The notes beneath the pieces are model-generated. The model was given only the letters and a program-made list of their open reading frames with translations. It did no database searches and was not told the origin of the DNA. From the NCBI RefSeq assembly GCF_000379065.1, contig NZ_KB900614.1, positions 1,865,939 to 1,929,938 of the forward strand: DNA of 64,000 nucleotides, given 5' to 3'. Positions 49,154 through 60,963 of this stretch are shown here, piece by piece; positions within the stretch are counted from its first letter, which is position 1; the number at the start of each line of letters is the position of its first letter. Origin of the DNA: Salinispora mooreana. Its GTDB lineage: Bacteria > Actinomycetota > Actinomycetes > Mycobacteriales > Micromonosporaceae. A program made the translations under genes and the position numbers.

Positions 49154-50428
49154 TCAGCCCGCCCGCGCCGCGGCGGCGATCCCGGCGGTGATCCGGGCCA
49201 GATCGGCGTCTGCGGTGACGTACGGGGGCATGGTGTAAACCAGATCCCGGAACGGTCGCAGCCAGACGCCGGCGGCGACCGCGGCGGCGGTCGCCGCCGG
49301 CAGGTCCACCTCATGGTCGAGCTGCACCACGCCGATCGCACCGAGCACTCGGACGTCAACGACGCCCGGCACCGCCCGTAGCGGCTCCAGACCGGCCCGC
49401 AGACCCGTCTCGATCCGCGCCACCTGCGCCGGCCAGTCTCCGGCCCGCAGCAGGCCGAGAGAGGCGTTCGCCACCGCACAGGCGAGCGGATTACCCATGA
49501 AGGTCGGACCATGCGCGAGCACACCGACCGCGGAGATCCCACGGGCGATCTCCGCGGTGCACAGCGCGGCGGCCAGGGTGAGGTACCCCCCGGTGAGCGC
49601 CTTGCCCACACAGAGCACGTCCGGTGTCACGCCAGCGTGCTCGGCGGCGAACATCGCCCCGGTACGACCGAAACCAGTGGCGATCTCGTCAAAGATGAGC
49701 AGAACCCCGTGGGCACGGGTGACCTCCCGCAGCACCTGTAGGTAGCGCGGGTGGTGAAACCGCATGCCACCGGCCCCCTGGACCACCGGCTCGACAATCA
49801 CCGCGGCCAGTTCGTGGGCGTGCCGGGCGACCGCGTCCGCCAGGGCCGCCTCGTACGCCGGATCCGGCGGTGCGGTGAACCCCGCCGGTGGCACCGGCGC
49901 GAAGACCTGCCGGGGCAGCAGATCCCCCCAGAGGTGGTGCATGCCCCCCTCCGGGTCACAGACACTCATCGGGTGGAAGGTGTCGCCGTGGTAGCCACCC
50001 CGCCAGGTACCCAGCCGCCGGCGTTCCGGCCGACCGGTGGCCCGCTGGAACTGCAGGCACATCTTGACGGCCACCTCGACACTCACCGAGCCGGAGTCGG
50101 CCAGGAATACCTGCTCCAACCCATCCGGTGCCAGCTCGACGAGGGTATGGGCCAGGGTGACGGCCGGCTCGTGGGTGAGCCCACCGAACATCACATGGCT
50201 CATCCGGCCGAGCTGATCGGTCACGGCCGCATCCAACACCGGGTGCCGGTAGCCGTGGATCGCCGCCCACCACGACGACATCCCGTCAACCAGTTCCCGC
50301 CCATCGGCCAGTTGCAGCCGCACCCCGGCCGCGCTCTGCACGACGTACGGCGGGGTGGCCGGGGGCAGCGCCGCGTACGGATGCCACACGTGGGCCGCGT
50401 CCGCGGCGCTGATCTCCTCCGGGGTCAA
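49154..50428 (-). CDS. bioA: Adenosylmethionine-8-amino-7-oxononanoate aminotransferase
   Basis: BioA makes diaminopelargonate in biotin synthesis, using SAM as amino donor and PLP. The 424-residue protein has [54 protein letters not shown] and the lysine in [15 protein letters not shown]. All are BioA rather than generic class III traits. It starts at a TTG with AGGAGG eight bases before. It sits between pyrD and pyrF with no other bio gene in view, an odd place for a biotin gene. Confidence 0.94.
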   Translation of the reverse strand: MTPEEISAADAAHVWHPYAALPPATPPYVVQSAAGVRLQLADGRELVDGMSSWWAAIHGYRHPVLDAAVTDQLGRMSHVMFGGLTHEPAVTLAHTLVELAPDGLEQVFLADSGSVSVEVAVKMCLQFQRATGRPERRRLGTWRGGYHGDTFHPMSVCDPEGGMHHLWGDLLPRQVFAPVPPAGFTAPPDPAYEAALADAVARHAHELAAVIVEPVVQGAGGMRFHHPRYLQVLREVTRAHGVLLIFDEIATGFGRTGAMFAAEHAGVTPDVLCVGKALTGGYLTLAAALCTAEIARGISAVGVLAHGPTFMGNPLACAVANASLGLLRAGDWPAQVARIETGLRAGLEPLRAVPGVVDVRVLGAIGVVQLDHEVDLPAATAAAVAAGVWLRPFRDLVYTMPPYVTADADLARITAGIAAAARAG

Positions 50429-50447
50429 CGACGTCGCCTCCTCACTA

Positions 50448-50502
50448 GCCGGTCACCGGGTCAACCGGCCCTCGGGTCCCGGTGGCCCGGCCGGTGACCG
50501 GC
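50448..50502. repeat. Inverted repeat between pyrD and bioA
   Basis: GCCGGTCACC at 50448-50457 and GGTGACCGGC at 50493-50502 are exact ten-base inverted repeats with a 35-base GC-rich spacer, in the 115-base gap. It could be a terminator-like structure or an operator pair. Confidence 0.45.
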
Positions 50503-50543
50503 GAGCGGTCCGCAGAGCTACCGGGCGAGTAGCCCGCACGGTG

Positions 50544-51560
50544 TCACGGTGTCCGGGCCGCCACCGCGGCAGCCCGCACCAAGGCCGGCCCCTGGTAGAT
50601 GAAGCCGGTGTAGAGCTGCACCAACGACGCGCCCGCGTCGAACATGCGCTCGGCGTCGTCCGGAGTGAGAATGCCGCCGACGCCGATGATCGGCAGCCGG
50701 CCGCCGGTCTCGGAGTGCACGAAGGAGACCACCTCCCGGGCCCGGTGCGCCAGCGGACGGCCGGAGAGCCCACCCGTCTCAGCGCCACCGGCCTGGTCAG
50801 CAGGGGCGAGGCCGGCTCGGGAGAGCGTGGTGTTCGTGGCGATCACCCCCGCCGCCCCCCGCGCCAGGCAGACCTCCAGCAGCTCCGCGATGGCCGAATC
50901 CGGAAGGTCTGGGGCGATCTTCACCAACACCGGCTTCTCACCGACCAGAGCGGCCAGCAGAGCGTCCAGGTGCGCCCGGTCCTGCAGCGCACGTAGCCCC
51001 GGTGTGTTCGGCGAGGAGACGTTGACCGCGAAGTAGTCACCGTACGCGCGCAGGGCCTGGTACGACGCCTGGTAGTCCGCAACCGCCTCCTCGAGCGGGG
51101 TGACCTTGGACTTGCCGAGGGAGATACCCAGCGGCACCCCGAGCGGGCGGGGCAGCGCCGCCAACCGCGCCGCGAGCGCCTCGGCGCCGGCGTTGTTGAA
51201 GCCCATCCGGTTCACCACCGCCCGGCTGTCGGGTAGCCGAAACAGCCGCGGCCGTGGGTTGCCGGGCTGCGGATGCGCAGTGACCGTACCCACCTCGACG
51301 AAGCCGAAGCCCAACGCCGGCCAGGCCGGCAGCGCCACCCCGTTCTTGTCCATCCCGGCGGCCAGCCCGACCGGGTTCGGGAAGCGGAGCCCGAACACCG
51401 TTCGGGGAGCCGAAACGCCGTACCGGGCCCGGAGCACGGCCAGCGCCGCGGGCACCCGGGCCAGGCCGGCCAGCCGCCGCACCGTGAACTCGTGCGCCAT
51501 CTCCGCGTCCCCGCCCCCGAGCCGGAACAGCCGCGGCCGCACCACCCGTTCGAAGATCAC
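50544..51560 (-). CDS. pyrD: Dihydroorotate dehydrogenase, quinone type (class 2)
   Basis: It oxidises dihydroorotate to orotate at the membrane, passing electrons to menaquinone. The 338-residue flavoprotein has the N-terminal amphipathic helices of class 2 enzymes ([20 protein letters not shown]), [21 protein letters not shown], the catalytic serine in [11 protein letters not shown] and IGVGGI for FMN. GTG at 51560 follows GGAGG. It is 43 bases after carB. Confidence 0.96.
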   Translation of the reverse strand: MIFERVVRPRLFRLGGGDAEMAHEFTVRRLAGLARVPAALAVLRARYGVSAPRTVFGLRFPNPVGLAAGMDKNGVALPAWPALGFGFVEVGTVTAHPQPGNPRPRLFRLPDSRAVVNRMGFNNAGAEALAARLAALPRPLGVPLGISLGKSKVTPLEEAVADYQASYQALRAYGDYFAVNVSSPNTPGLRALQDRAHLDALLAALVGEKPVLVKIAPDLPDSAIAELLEVCLARGAAGVIATNTTLSRAGLAPADQAGGAETGGLSGRPLAHRAREVVSFVHSETGGRLPIIGVGGILTPDDAERMFDAGASLVQLYTGFIYQGPALVRAAAVAARTP

Positions 51561-51603
51561 CCCATCCTCCCCGGCCGGGTGCGCGACATCGGCCCGCTCG
51601 GGC

Positions 51604-54600
51604 TCACCGAGCGCTCCGCAGCGAGGCGTGCAGCGCCTGCAGCGGACGGACCACCATGTCACCACGGACCCGGGCCTCGACCGCCATCACCACGGCGGCG
51701 GCGCCCGGGACGGTCGTGATGCAGGGGATGTCCGCCGTCACGGCGGCACTGCGGATCTCGTAGCCATCCGAGCGGGCGCTCGCTCCCGAGCCCTGCGGGG
51801 TGTTCACCACGAGCACCACCTCGCCAGACCGGATCAGCGAGACCGCGTCCTCGCTCTCCCCCGACTCGTAGTGCTTGCGGACCTGCTCGCAGGCGACGCC
51901 GTGTCGGCGCAGCACCTCAGCGGTGCCCGTGGTGGCGATCAGCTGGAAGCCCAGGTCAGCCAGGCGCATGATCGGGAAGATCATGCCACGCTTGTCCCGG
52001 TTGGCGACCGAGACGAAGATCTTCCCGCCGGTCGGCAACGAGCCGTACGTGGCCGACTGCGACTTGGCGAAGGCGTACCCGAAGGCCGTGTCGATGCCCA
52101 TCACCTCGCCGGTGGACTTCATCTCCGGCCCGAGCAGCGAATCGATCCCCTTCCCGGTCGGGGTGCGGAACCGCTTGAACGGAAGCACCGCCTCCTTGAC
52201 CGCGATCGGCGCATCCGCGGGCAGGGTGCCGCCGTCGCCGTCGGCGGGGAACAGGCCCTCGGCGCGCAGCTCGGCGATGGTGGCACCGAGCGCGATCCGA
52301 GCCGCTGCCTTGGCCAACGGCACCGCGGTGGCCTTCGAGACGAACGGCACGGTCCGGGACGCACGCGGGTTGGCCTCGAGCACCCAGAGCTGGTCGTCCT
52401 TGAGGGCGTACTGCACGTTGAGCAGGCCCTGCACGCCGATACCTCGGGCGATCTCCTCGGTGTACCGGCGGACCTCGGCGACGTGGGAACTGGCCAGGGT
52501 GATCGGCGGCAACGCGCAGGAGGAGTCGCCGGAGTGGATACCGGCCTCCTCGATGTGCTCCATCACGCCACCGAGGTAGACCTCACCGGCGGCATCGCAG
52601 AGCGCGTCCACGTCGATCTCGATGGCGTCATCGAGGAACCGGTCCACCAGCACCGGATGATCCGGGGAGATGTCGGTGGCCCGGCCGATGTAGTCACGCA
52701 GCGTGGCGTCGTCGTAGACAATCTCCATGCCCCGACCACCGAGCACGTACGAGGGACGGACCAGCACCGGATAACCGATCTCGGCGGCGATCGTCTTCGC
52801 CTCGTCGTACGAGATGGCGGTGCCGTGCGCCGGCGCCCGCAGCCCGGCGCGGGCCAGCAGCGCGCCGAACGCGCCCCGCTCCTCGGCGAGGTGAATCGAC
52901 TCCGGGGAGGTCCCGACGACCGGCACCCCGGCGTCCTTGAGCCGCTGCGCCAGCCCCAACGGTGTCTGGCCACCAAGCTGTACGACCACCCCGACCACGC
53001 CGGGGCCTCCGGCCGCCCGGCCGGAGGAGTCCTCGGCGTGCCACACCTCGAGGACGTCCTCGAAGGTCAGCGGCTCGAAGTAGAGCCGGTTCGCGGTGTC
53101 GTAGTCGGTGGAGACGGTCTCTGGATTGCAGTTGACCATGACCGTCTCGTATCCGACGTCCCGCAACGCCATGACGGCGTGCACACAGGAGTAGTCGAAC
53201 TCGATTCCCTGCCCGATCCGGTTCGGCCCCGAGCCGAGGATCAGCACCTTGGGCCGGTCCGACCCGGCCACCTCGGTCTCCGCGTCGTAGGTGGAGTAGT
53301 GGTAGGGCGTCATCGCCTCGAACTCCGCCGCGCAGGTGTCCACGGTCTTGTAGACCGGCCGAACGCCCAACCGGTGCCGCAGCGTCCGCACACCGTCCTC
53401 GGCGGCCAGTTCCGGGCGCAACGCGGCGAGCTGCCGGTCGGAGAGCCCGGCCCACTTGGCCCGGCGCAGCAGGTCGCCATCGAGCACCGGGGCGGCAACG
53501 ATCTCGGCCCGCAGTTCAACGAGGCCGACGATCTGGTCGAGGAACCACGGGTCCATCCCGCCGGAGGCCGCCGCCACCTCGGCGATCGAGGCGCCGAGCC
53601 GCAGCGCCCGTTCCACCGTGTACAGCCGCCCGTCGTGCGGCACCCGCAGCGCCGCGAGGGTGTCCTCCCGGGTGGCACCGGCCGGGTCGGGCACGGTCCA
53701 GAAGCCGGCGGCCTTCGTCTCCATCGAGCGCATCGCCTTGTTCAGCGCCTCGGTGAAGTTGCGGCCCAGGCTCATCGCCTCACCGACCGACTTCATGGTG
53801 GTGGTCAGCTCCGGGTCGGCGCCGGGGAACTTCTCGAACGCGAAGCGCGGAATCTTGACCACCACGTAGTCCAACGTCGGCTCGAACGCGGCCGGCGTCT
53901 TCAGCGTGATGTCGTTGGGGATCTCGTCGAGGGTGTAGCCGATGGCCAGCCTCGCGGCGATCTTCGCGATCGGGAAGCCGGTCGCCTTGGAGGCGAGCGC
54001 CGACGAGCGGGAGACCCGGGGGTTCATCTCGATCACCACGATCCGGCCGTCGGCCGGGTTCACCGCGAACTGGATGTTGCAGCCCCCGGTGTCCACCCCC
54101 ACCTCGCGCAGCACCGCGATGCCGAGGTCCCGCAGACGCTGATACTCCCGGTCGGTGAGGGTCATCGCCGGGGCCACGGTGACGCTGTCGCCGGTGTGCA
54201 CGCCCATCGGGTCGACGTTCTCAATCGAGCAGACCACCACGACGTTGTCGTGCCGGTCGCGCATCAGCTCGAGCTCGTACTCCTTCCAGCCGAGCACGCT
54301 CTCCTCGATGAGCACCTCGTGCACCGGGCTGGCGGCCAGGCCGGCACCGGCGATGCGTTCCAGGTCCGCATCGGTGTGGGCCATGCCGGAGCCGAGGCCG
54401 CCCATCGTGAACGACGGCCGGATCACCGCCGGCAGGCCCAGCTCGGCGACGGTCTCGCGGACCTCGTCCATCGAGTGGCAGACCCGGGAACGCGGCACCA
54501 GCGTCGCGGGGTCCTCGATCCCGATCCGAACCGCCGCCTTGGCAACCACGTCCTTGAACAGCTGCCGGTCCTCGCCGCGCCGAATCGCGTCGATGTTCGC

Positions 54601-54951
54601 GCCGATCAACTCGACGCCGTACTTCTCCAGTACCCCGGACTCGTGCAGCGCGACCGCCGTGTTCAGCGCGGTCTGGCCGCCCAGGGTGGGCAGCACCGCG
54701 TCCGGCCGCTCCTTGGCGATGACCAGCTCGACGAACTCCGGGGTGATCGGCTCGACGTACGTGGCGTCGGCGAACTCCGGATCCGTCATGATCGTCGCTG
54801 GGTTCGAGTTGACCAGGCTGACCCGGATCCCCTCGCTGCGTAGTACCCGACACGCCTGGGTGCCGGAGTAGTCGAACTCGCAGGCCTGCCCGATCACGAT
54901 CGGCCCGGAGCCGATCACCAGGACGTGTTTGAGGTCGGTCCGCTTAGGCAT
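51604..54951 (-). CDS. carB: Carbamoyl-phosphate synthase large subunit
   Basis: It makes carbamoyl phosphate from ammonia, bicarbonate and two ATP for both pyrB and argF. The 1115-residue protein has two ATP-grasp halves, each opening [13 protein letters not shown] ([29 protein letters not shown]). The C-terminal MGS-like allosteric domain follows ([13 protein letters not shown]). ATG at 54951 overlaps carA by eight bases. Long open frames on the opposite strand are composition artefacts. Confidence 0.98.
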   Translation of the reverse strand: MPKRTDLKHVLVIGSGPIVIGQACEFDYSGTQACRVLRSEGIRVSLVNSNPATIMTDPEFADATYVEPITPEFVELVIAKERPDAVLPTLGGQTALNTAVALHESGVLEKYGVELIGANIDAIRRGEDRQLFKDVVAKAAVRIGIEDPATLVPRSRVCHSMDEVRETVAELGLPAVIRPSFTMGGLGSGMAHTDADLERIAGAGLAASPVHEVLIEESVLGWKEYELELMRDRHDNVVVVCSIENVDPMGVHTGDSVTVAPAMTLTDREYQRLRDLGIAVLREVGVDTGGCNIQFAVNPADGRIVVIEMNPRVSRSSALASKATGFPIAKIAARLAIGYTLDEIPNDITLKTPAAFEPTLDYVVVKIPRFAFEKFPGADPELTTTMKSVGEAMSLGRNFTEALNKAMRSMETKAAGFWTVPDPAGATREDTLAALRVPHDGRLYTVERALRLGASIAEVAAASGGMDPWFLDQIVGLVELRAEIVAAPVLDGDLLRRAKWAGLSDRQLAALRPELAAEDGVRTLRHRLGVRPVYKTVDTCAAEFEAMTPYHYSTYDAETEVAGSDRPKVLILGSGPNRIGQGIEFDYSCVHAVMALRDVGYETVMVNCNPETVSTDYDTANRLYFEPLTFEDVLEVWHAEDSSGRAAGGPGVVGVVVQLGGQTPLGLAQRLKDAGVPVVGTSPESIHLAEERGAFGALLARAGLRAPAHGTAISYDEAKTIAAEIGYPVLVRPSYVLGGRGMEIVYDDATLRDYIGRATDISPDHPVLVDRFLDDAIEIDVDALCDAAGEVYLGGVMEHIEEAGIHSGDSSCALPPITLASSHVAEVRRYTEEIARGIGVQGLLNVQYALKDDQLWVLEANPRASRTVPFVSKATAVPLAKAAARIALGATIAELRAEGLFPADGDGGTLPADAPIAVKEAVLPFKRFRTPTGKGIDSLLGPEMKSTGEVMGIDTAFGYAFAKSQSATYGSLPTGGKIFVSVANRDKRGMIFPIMRLADLGFQLIATTGTAEVLRRHGVACEQVRKHYESGESEDAVSLIRSGEVVLVVNTPQGSGASARSDGYEIRSAAVTADIPCITTVPGAAAVVMAVEARVRGDMVVRPLQALHASLRSAR

Positions 54952-56137
54952 TCGTGCGCCCCCCGCTGTGGTTGCGACCCTCGATGAGCTCGGCGAAGCG
55001 GTCGAACAGATAGTCCGCGTCATGCGGACCGGCCGCCGCCTCCGGGTGGTACTGGACGGTGAAGGCGGGCACGTCACGCGCTCGCAGCCCCTCGACCACG
55101 TTGTCGTTGAGGCAGACGTGCGAGACCTCGATTCCGCCGAACTCGGTCTCGACCACCCGGTCCGGCACGACGGCCCCCGGCTCGGCGCCGGGGAACGCGA
55201 CGGCGAAGCCGTGATTGTGGCTGGTCACCTCGACCTTACCGGTGGCCCGGTCGAGCACCGGCTGGTTGATCCCGCGGTGGCCGTAACCAAGTTTGTACGT
55301 GCCGAATCCCAGCGCCCGACCAAGGATCTGACTGCCGAAGCAGATGCCGAAGAGCGGCACCCCGCTGGCGAGCGCCGCGCGCGCCAGGGCCACCGGGCCG
55401 TCGGCGGTCGCCGGGTCACCGGGGCCGGGCGAGAGGAAGATCGCATCCGCGCCGGTGGCCCGCAGTTCATCGATGCCCGAGTGAGCCGGCAGGACATGGG
55501 TGGTGACACCCCGCGCCGCGAGCCGCCGGGGCACGTTCCGCTTGATGCCGAGGTCCAGGGCGGCGACGGTGAACCGGTGCTCCCCCTCGGCCTCGACAAC
55601 GTACGGCTGCGGGGTGGTCACCTCGGCGGAGAGGTCCGCGCCGATCATCTGTGGGGCCTGCCGGACCCGGGTCAGCAGCGCCTGCGGATCGGTCTCCACG
55701 CTGGAGACCCCGGCCCGCATCGCGCCCCGCTCCCGCAGGTGCCGGGTGAGCGCCCGGGTGTCCACACCGCTGATGCCGACCACCCCCTCAGCGGTGAGCC
55801 GGTCCTCCAGACCACCGGTGGCTCGCCAGTTCGAGCCGATCCGGGCGGGATCACGGACCACGTACCCGGCGACCCAGATCCGGCCGGACTCGTCATCCTC
55901 GCCGTTGACCCCGGTGTTGCCGATGTGCGGCGCGGTCTGCACCACCACCTGCCGGTGGTAGGACGGATCGGTGAGCGTCTCCTGGTAGCCGGTCATTCCG
56001 GTGTTGAAGACCGCTTCGCCGAAGGTCTCCCCGACGCTGCCGTACGCCTCGCCGTGGAACGTGCGCCCGTCCTCCAGGACGAGAATCGCCGGTCGCCGCC
56101 TCACGCCGCGCACCCCGCGCTCCGGGTCACGCGGCAC
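54944..56137 (-). CDS. carA: Carbamoyl-phosphate synthase small subunit
   Basis: The glutaminase subunit supplies ammonia to CarB. It has the N-terminal domain ([17 protein letters not shown]) and a class I amidotransferase domain with the nucleophile in [13 protein letters not shown] and HxE in [13 protein letters not shown]. With the GTG at 56137 it has 397 residues; a GTG at 56104 ([12 protein letters not shown]) fits homology slightly better and may be the true start. It is 25 bases after pyrC. Confidence 0.96.
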   Translation of the reverse strand: MPRDPERGVRGVRRRPAILVLEDGRTFHGEAYGSVGETFGEAVFNTGMTGYQETLTDPSYHRQVVVQTAPHIGNTGVNGEDDESGRIWVAGYVVRDPARIGSNWRATGGLEDRLTAEGVVGISGVDTRALTRHLRERGAMRAGVSSVETDPQALLTRVRQAPQMIGADLSAEVTTPQPYVVEAEGEHRFTVAALDLGIKRNVPRRLAARGVTTHVLPAHSGIDELRATGADAIFLSPGPGDPATADGPVALARAALASGVPLFGICFGSQILGRALGFGTYKLGYGHRGINQPVLDRATGKVEVTSHNHGFAVAFPGAEPGAVVPDRVVETEFGGIEVSHVCLNDNVVEGLRARDVPAFTVQYHPEAAAGPHDADYLFDRFAELIEGRNHSGGRTNA

Positions 56138-56162
56138 TGCCCCACCGCACTGCGTACTCGCA

Positions 56163-57440
56163 TCACTTCACTGCCTTTCCGTCCAGAACCGTCGCCTCGC
56201 CGCGCAGGAAGGTCGCCACGATGCGACCCGGCAGCGTCATGCGGGCGTACGGGGTGTTGCTGCTGCGGCTGGCCAACTCGGTCGGCTCGATCACGCGCTG
56301 CGCCGCCGGATCCACCAGGGTCAGGTTCGCCGGTGCGCCCGGCGCCGGGTCATGGCCGTGTTCGGTGAGGCCAGCGATCCGGGCGGGGGTGCGGGACATC
56401 CGCTCGGCGATGAGGTCCCACCGCGGGCCGAGCACGTCCAGCGTGATGGAGAGCGCCGTCTCCAGGCCGAGCATGCCCGGCCGGGCGTACGCCCACTCGC
56501 ACTCCTTGTCCTCCACGGCGTGCGGGGCGTGGTCGGTGGCGACGATGTCCACGACCCCCTCGGCCAGCGCGGTGCGCAGCGCGGCGACATCGGCGGCGGT
56601 CCGCAGCGGCGGGTTGACCTTGTAGACCGGGTCGTAGGTGACCGCCTTCTCGTCGGTCAACAACAGGTGGTGCGGGGTGACCTCGGCGGTGACCCGAACA
56701 CCGCGGGCCTTGGCCTGCCGCAGCACCCCGACGCTGCCGGCCGTGGAGACGTGGCAGATGTGCAGGCGGCTCCCCACGTGCTCGGCGAGCAGCACGTCCC
56801 GGGCGATGATCGCCTCCTCGGCGACCGCCGGCCAACCAGTCAGGCCGAGGCGGGTGGAGATCTCCCCCTCGTGCATCTGGGCGCCCTCGGTCAGCCGTGG
56901 CTCCTCGGCGTGCTGGGCAACGACGCCGTCGAACGCCTTCACGTATTCCAGGGCCCGGCGCATCAACCGCGGGTCGGCGACGCAGTGTCCGTCGTCGGAG
57001 AAGATCCGGACCCGGGCGGCGGAGTCGGCCATCGCGCCCAACTCGGCCAGGCGCTCGCCGGCCAGCCCGACCGTGACGGCGCCGATCGGCTGCACGTCCA
57101 CCAGCCCGGCCTCCCGACCCAGCCGCCAGACCTGCTCCACCACACCGGCGGTGTCGGCGACCGGAGAGGTGTTCGCCATCGCGCAGACCGCCGTGTAGCC
57201 GCCGAGCGCCGCGGCCCGAGAGCCGGTCTCGACGGTCTCGGCGTCTTCCCGGCCGGGCTCGCGTAGATGGGTGTGCAGGTCCACCAGGCCGGGCAGGGCG
57301 ACCAGGCCGGTGCCGTCGACCACGACCGCGCCGGCGGCCGTCAGGCCCACGCCGGTCTCGGCCACGACGCCGTCGCGGATCAGCAGGTCGGTCGGCGCGG
57401 CGCCGAGGACGCTCACGTTGGTGATCAGATACGCGGTCAC
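56163..57440 (-). CDS. pyrC: Dihydroorotase
   Basis: This zinc amidohydrolase cyclises carbamoyl aspartate. The 425-residue class I enzyme has [10 protein letters not shown] (two metal histidines), further metal ligands in [10 protein letters not shown] and EVTPHHLLL, and ATDHAPH with the catalytic aspartate. GTG start overlaps the pyrB stop (GTGA). Confidence 0.97.
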   Translation of the reverse strand: MTAYLITNVSVLGAAPTDLLIRDGVVAETGVGLTAAGAVVVDGTGLVALPGLVDLHTHLREPGREDAETVETGSRAAALGGYTAVCAMANTSPVADTAGVVEQVWRLGREAGLVDVQPIGAVTVGLAGERLAELGAMADSAARVRIFSDDGHCVADPRLMRRALEYVKAFDGVVAQHAEEPRLTEGAQMHEGEISTRLGLTGWPAVAEEAIIARDVLLAEHVGSRLHICHVSTAGSVGVLRQAKARGVRVTAEVTPHHLLLTDEKAVTYDPVYKVNPPLRTAADVAALRTALAEGVVDIVATDHAPHAVEDKECEWAYARPGMLGLETALSITLDVLGPRWDLIAERMSRTPARIAGLTEHGHDPAPGAPANLTLVDPAAQRVIEPTELASRSSNTPYARMTLPGRIVATFLRGEATVLDGKAVK

Positions 57441-58363
57441 CGGTTGTTCCCTCCGAGTAGCAGGTAGAGGACGGCCATCCGGACGGAGACGCCGTTGGCG
57501 ACCTGTTCGACAATGGTGGAGCGGGGCGAGTCGGCCACCTCGGAGGTGATCTCCATGCCCCGGTTCATCGGGCCGGGGTGCATCACGATCGCGTGCTCCG
57601 GCAGCCGCCGCATCCGCGAGCCGTCCAGGCCGTAACGGCGGGCGTACTCGCGGGCGGACGGAAAGTAGGAGTCGTTCATGCGCTCCCGCTGCACCCGCAG
57701 CATCATGACCACGTCCGACTGCGGCAGCACCGAGTCCAGGTCGTAGCAGACGGCGGTGCCGGGCGCGAGGGCCGCGGCGATGTCCACCGGGATCAGCGGG
57801 GGCGGGCCGACCAGGGTGACCTTGGCGCCGAGGGTGGAGAGCAGCAGGACATTGGAGCGCGCCACCCGGCTGTGCAGCACGTCACCGACCACCGCCACCG
57901 ACAGACCGGCGAGCCGGCCCAGCCGGGAACGCATCGTGTACGCGTCGAGTAGCGCCTGGGTGGGGTGCTCGTGGGTACCGTCGCCGGCGTTGACGACCGA
58001 GCCGTCGATCCAGTCGGCCAACTGGTATGGGGCGCCGGAGGCGGGGTGTCGGACGACGACGGCGTCGGCGCCCATCGCCTGGAGGGTGAGCGCGGTGTCC
58101 TTGAGGCTCTCGCCCTTGGCGACGCTGGAGCCCTTGACCGAAAAGTTGATCACATCGGCGCTGAGCCGCTTGGCGGCGGCCTCGAAGGAGATCCGGGTCC
58201 GGGTGGAGTCCTCGTAGAAGAGGTTCACCACGGTCCGACCGCGCAGCGCCGGCAGCTTCTTGACCTCCCGCCCGGCCACGGTCGCCATCTCGGCGGCGGT
58301 GTCCAGGATCTGGAGGGCGGTGCCAGCGTCCAGGTCGGCGCTGGAGAGCAGGTGACGGATCAT
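57437..58363 (-). CDS. pyrB: Aspartate carbamoyltransferase catalytic subunit
   Basis: It commits carbamoyl phosphate to pyrimidines. The 308-residue protein has [29 protein letters not shown] and HPGPMNRG. There is no pyrI regulatory chain, as usual for Gram-positive enzymes. The ATG at 58363 lies 58 bases after the pyrR stop. Confidence 0.97.
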   Translation of the reverse strand: MIRHLLSSADLDAGTALQILDTAAEMATVAGREVKKLPALRGRTVVNLFYEDSTRTRISFEAAAKRLSADVINFSVKGSSVAKGESLKDTALTLQAMGADAVVVRHPASGAPYQLADWIDGSVVNAGDGTHEHPTQALLDAYTMRSRLGRLAGLSVAVVGDVLHSRVARSNVLLLSTLGAKVTLVGPPPLIPVDIAAALAPGTAVCYDLDSVLPQSDVVMMLRVQRERMNDSYFPSAREYARRYGLDGSRMRRLPEHAIVMHPGPMNRGMEITSEVADSPRSTIVEQVANGVSVRMAVLYLLLGGNNR

Positions 58364-58421
58364 GCGCCGAGCTCCCTTCCGGTCGTGACCAGCAGACGGC
58401 GCCGCGCCGCGCCCCGCGGGC

Positions 58422-59003
58422 TCACCGGGCACCGCCGTAGAGCCGGACCTCGTCCACGCCGTCGGGCTCGGCCAGGGTGACCCGGACACTCTCCGCGAGG
58501 GCGGTCGGGATGTTCTTGCCCACGTAGTCGGCGCGGATGGGCAGCTCCCGGTGACCGCGATCGACCAGGACGGCGAGCTGCACCGATGCTGGACGACCGA
58601 CGTCGTTCAGCGCGTCGAGCGCCGCCCGCACGGTGCGGCCGGAGAAGAGGACATCGTCGACGAGGACGACTCGCTGGCCGTCGATGCCGCCGGGGGGCAC
58701 GTCGGTGGGGCCGACCGCGCGGGTGCCGTGCTGACGCAGGTCGTCCCGGTAGAGGGTGATGTCGAGCACGCCGACCGGGACATCCACCCCCTCAAAGGCG
58801 CTGATCCGGGCGGCGAGCCGCCGGGCGAGCGGTACTCCCCGGGTGGGGATCCCGAGCAGCACAGTCTGCTGGGCACCCTGGGTCTTCTCGAGGATCTGGT
58901 GGGCGATGCGGTCCACCACGCGCTGCACGTCGGCGCTGGTGAGTATCACCTTCACCGAGGGTTGTCGGGTGGTCGTCGAATGGGCAGCCGGTGGGTACGC
59001 CAC
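58422..59003 (-). CDS. pyrR: Pyrimidine operon regulator / uracil phosphoribosyltransferase
   Basis: PyrR senses UMP and PRPP and binds pyr mRNA; it also has uracil phosphoribosyltransferase activity. The 193-residue protein has [13 protein letters not shown], and the PRPP loop [21 protein letters not shown] at 59003 is preceded by a strong AGGAGG. It is first in the operon. I could not identify a classical PyrR-binding attenuator in the 284-base region before it. Confidence 0.95.
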   Translation of the reverse strand: MAYPPAAHSTTTRQPSVKVILTSADVQRVVDRIAHQILEKTQGAQQTVLLGIPTRGVPLARRLAARISAFEGVDVPVGVLDITLYRDDLRQHGTRAVGPTDVPPGGIDGQRVVLVDDVLFSGRTVRAALDALNDVGRPASVQLAVLVDRGHRELPIRADYVGKNIPTALAESVRVTLAEPDGVDEVRLYGGAR

Positions 59004-59287
59004 GGCAGACCTCCTTCCCCGCCTCACGGGACGGGTCGTTAAAGGATGTCGGAGTGACCGGCGCGAACCGCGAACGGACCGGGCCGGGGCTTCGGGCAAC
59101 GTTACCAGTGGTCACCGTCTCGACCGTCGCGGGCCGAGGGCCCGGCGACAGAACGGCGAAACTGGGACAACTCCCCCAGGATGAAACGGGAAAGTTCACG
59201 ACCACTTGACCGGCTGTCCCAATCCCCGTACCGTCACGCTCCGTAGCGATCGACGGGAGAACCCCGAGCAGCACTGGGAGTGTCTGA
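59004..59287. promoter_or_regulatory. Divergent control region of pyrR and bldD
   Basis: For bldD, TTGACC (59206-59211) and TACCGT (59229-59234) are separated by 17 bases, a good promoter 54 bases before the gene. Near 59102-59114 TTAC and GTCA half sites (GTTACCAGTGGTCACC) resemble the BldD operator pattern TNAC/GTNA, fitting the known autoregulation of BldD. The pyrR promoter cannot be placed with confidence. Confidence 0.5.
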
Positions 59288-59776
59288 ATGCCCTCTGAGT
59301 ACGCCAAGTCGCTGGGCGCCCGCCTGCGCTCCATTCGCCAACAGCAGGGCCTTTCCCTGCAGGGCGTAGAGGAAAAGTCCAACGGACGGTGGAAGGCCGT
59401 CGTGGTCGGCTCCTACGAGCGCGGCGACCGAGCCGTCACCGTGTCCCGCCTAGCCGAGCTGGCCGATTTCTACCGTGTTCCCGTCTCCGAGCTGCTGCCC
59501 GACGGCAGTGGTGTCCGCCACGAGCCAACCAGCAAGATCGTGCTGGACCTCGAGCGGCTCTACGACGAGGCCTCGGAGGAGCTCGCCTATGTCGCCCGGT
59601 ACGCCCGCGCGATTCAGCAGCAACGCGGCGACTACAACGGCCGGGTGCTGTCGATCCGCGCCGACGACCTGCGTGCCCTGGCGATCGTCTACGACGCGTC
59701 GCCGTCTGGCCTGATCGAGCGGCTGAACGAGCACGGGGTCCTGGTCGCCGACCCCAGGGCGTTCTTCGCCTCCTGA
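59288..59776 (+). CDS. bldD: Developmental master regulator BldD (cyclic di-GMP receptor)
   Basis: BldD represses sporulation genes during growth in filamentous actinomycetes and dimerises on tetrameric cyclic di-GMP. The 162-residue protein has an XRE helix-turn-helix (about 7-70; RSIRQQQGLSLQGVEEKS) and a C-terminal domain with the RGD-X8-RxxD ligand motif intact (Arg113-Asp115 and Arg124-Asp127). So it should bind the dinucleotide. It stands alone on the plus strand between nusB and pyrR, a conserved actinobacterial setting. Confidence 0.95.
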   Translation: MPSEYAKSLGARLRSIRQQQGLSLQGVEEKSNGRWKAVVVGSYERGDRAVTVSRLAELADFYRVPVSELLPDGSGVRHEPTSKIVLDLERLYDEASEELAYVARYARAIQQQRGDYNGRVLSIRADDLRALAIVYDASPSGLIERLNEHGVLVADPRAFFAS

Positions 59777-59787
59777 GTAGCGCCACC

Positions 59788-59823
59788 CGAAAGGGCCCGT
59801 GCCGAGCGGCACGGGCCCTTTCG
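59788..59823. terminator. 17-bp bidirectional terminator between bldD and nusB
   Basis: CGAAAGGGCCCGTGCCG and CGGCACGGGCCCTTTCG form a perfect 17-pair stem with an AG loop, 12 bases after the bldD stop and 53 bases after nusB on the other strand. It is the strongest hairpin in the window. Confidence 0.9.
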
Positions 59824-59876
59824 ACCATCCGGTCTCGCTTCCGGCCAGCTCGCTGCCGAGCCAGCACCCCGGGTGG

Positions 59877-60311
59877 CTACCGGGTGGTGTACTCCGCGAT
59901 CCGGCCGAGGATGCCGTTGAGGAACCGCGGTGAATCGTCGGTCGACATCTGCCGCGCCAACTCCACCGCCTCGCTGATCGCCACCGCGTCGTCGATCTCG
60001 TCCACGTAGAGCAGCTCGTAGACCGCGATCCGGGCGAGGTTGCGATCAACAGTCGGCATCCGGTCCAGCGTCCACCCCTCGGCGTAGCTGGCGATCAGCT
60101 CGTCAACCCGGTCCAGGTGGGCAGCGACCCCCTCCACCAGGCCGACCGCGTAGCCCAGGTGCTCCGGTCGGGGCTTCTCGATCCGCTCCACGTAGCCGGC
60201 GAGCACCTCAACCGGTGGACGGCCCCGCAGGTCCGCCTCGAAGAGCACGTCCAGCGCCCGTTTCCGCGCCTTGCGGCGCGCCGGCATCTGCTGCTTGGGC
60301 CCCTCGGCCAT
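59877..60311 (-). CDS. nusB: Transcription antitermination factor NusB
   Basis: NusB binds boxA RNA with S10 and supports rRNA antitermination; a boxA leader lies at the left edge of this window. The 144-residue all-helical protein has ARRKARKRALDVLFEADLRG at the start and TVDRNLARIAVYELLY in the core. Its ATG shares one base with the efp stop. Confidence 0.96.
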   Translation of the reverse strand: MAEGPKQQMPARRKARKRALDVLFEADLRGRPPVEVLAGYVERIEKPRPEHLGYAVGLVEGVAAHLDRVDELIASYAEGWTLDRMPTVDRNLARIAVYELLYVDEIDDAVAISEAVELARQMSTDDSPRFLNGILGRIAEYTTR

Positions 60312-60868
60312 CAGGCGCGGCCGAGGTAACGGCCGTCGCGGGTGTCGACCTTGATCTTCTCGCCGGTGGTGATGAAGAGCGGCACCTGCACGGTCGCGCC
60401 GGTCTCGACCGTGGCCGGCTTGCTACCACCGGTCGAACGGTCTCCCTGGAGGCCCGGCTCGGTATACGTGATCTCGAGCACCACGCTGGTCGGCAGCTCC
60501 ACGTAGAGCGGCACCCCCTCGTGGGTGGCGACAGTCGCCTCGGCCTCGGGCAGCAGGTAGTTCGCAGCCTCGCCGACCGTGTCGCCGAGCACATTGATCT
60601 GGTCGAACGTCTCCAGGTCCATGAAGACGAAATCCTCGCCGTCGGCGTACAGGTACTGCATCGTACGCTTGTCGACGGTGGCGGTCTCGACCTTGGTGCC
60701 CGCATTGAAGGTCTTGTCGACCACCTTGCCGGAGAGCACGTTCTTCAGCGTGGTGCGCACGAACGCACCACCCTTTCCGGGCTTGACGTGCTGGAACTCG
60801 ACGACGGCCCAGAGCTCACCGTCGAGGTTGAGTACCATGCCGTTTTTCAGGTCGTTGGTGGTGGCCAT
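60311..60868 (-). CDS. efp: Elongation factor P
   Basis: EF-P relieves ribosomes stalled at polyproline. The 185-residue protein has the KOW-like domain with tip loop [11 protein letters not shown] (lysine at the modification position), and OB domains ending [13 protein letters not shown]. No modification gene is nearby. It precedes nusB directly. Confidence 0.97.
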   Translation of the reverse strand: MATTNDLKNGMVLNLDGELWAVVEFQHVKPGKGGAFVRTTLKNVLSGKVVDKTFNAGTKVETATVDKRTMQYLYADGEDFVFMDLETFDQINVLGDTVGEAANYLLPEAEATVATHEGVPLYVELPTSVVLEITYTEPGLQGDRSTGGSKPATVETGATVQVPLFITTGEKIKVDTRDGRYLGRA

Positions 60869-60963
60869 TTCCTGCCTTGATCATAAGGTGGCGGACAGAC
60901 CCAGCAAGTCTACTAGGCCGCGTTTGGGCAGGCTCGCCCGAGCAAGCCGCGCCCTGCCGGCGG

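Noticed and set aside
51100..54843. A 1247-codon open frame on the plus strand opposite carB
   Set aside because: It is an exact antisense shadow of a complete carB with strong family motifs. High GC removes stop codons on the opposite strand. It has no recognisable domain, and its Arg/His/Pro-rich composition is typical of such shadows.
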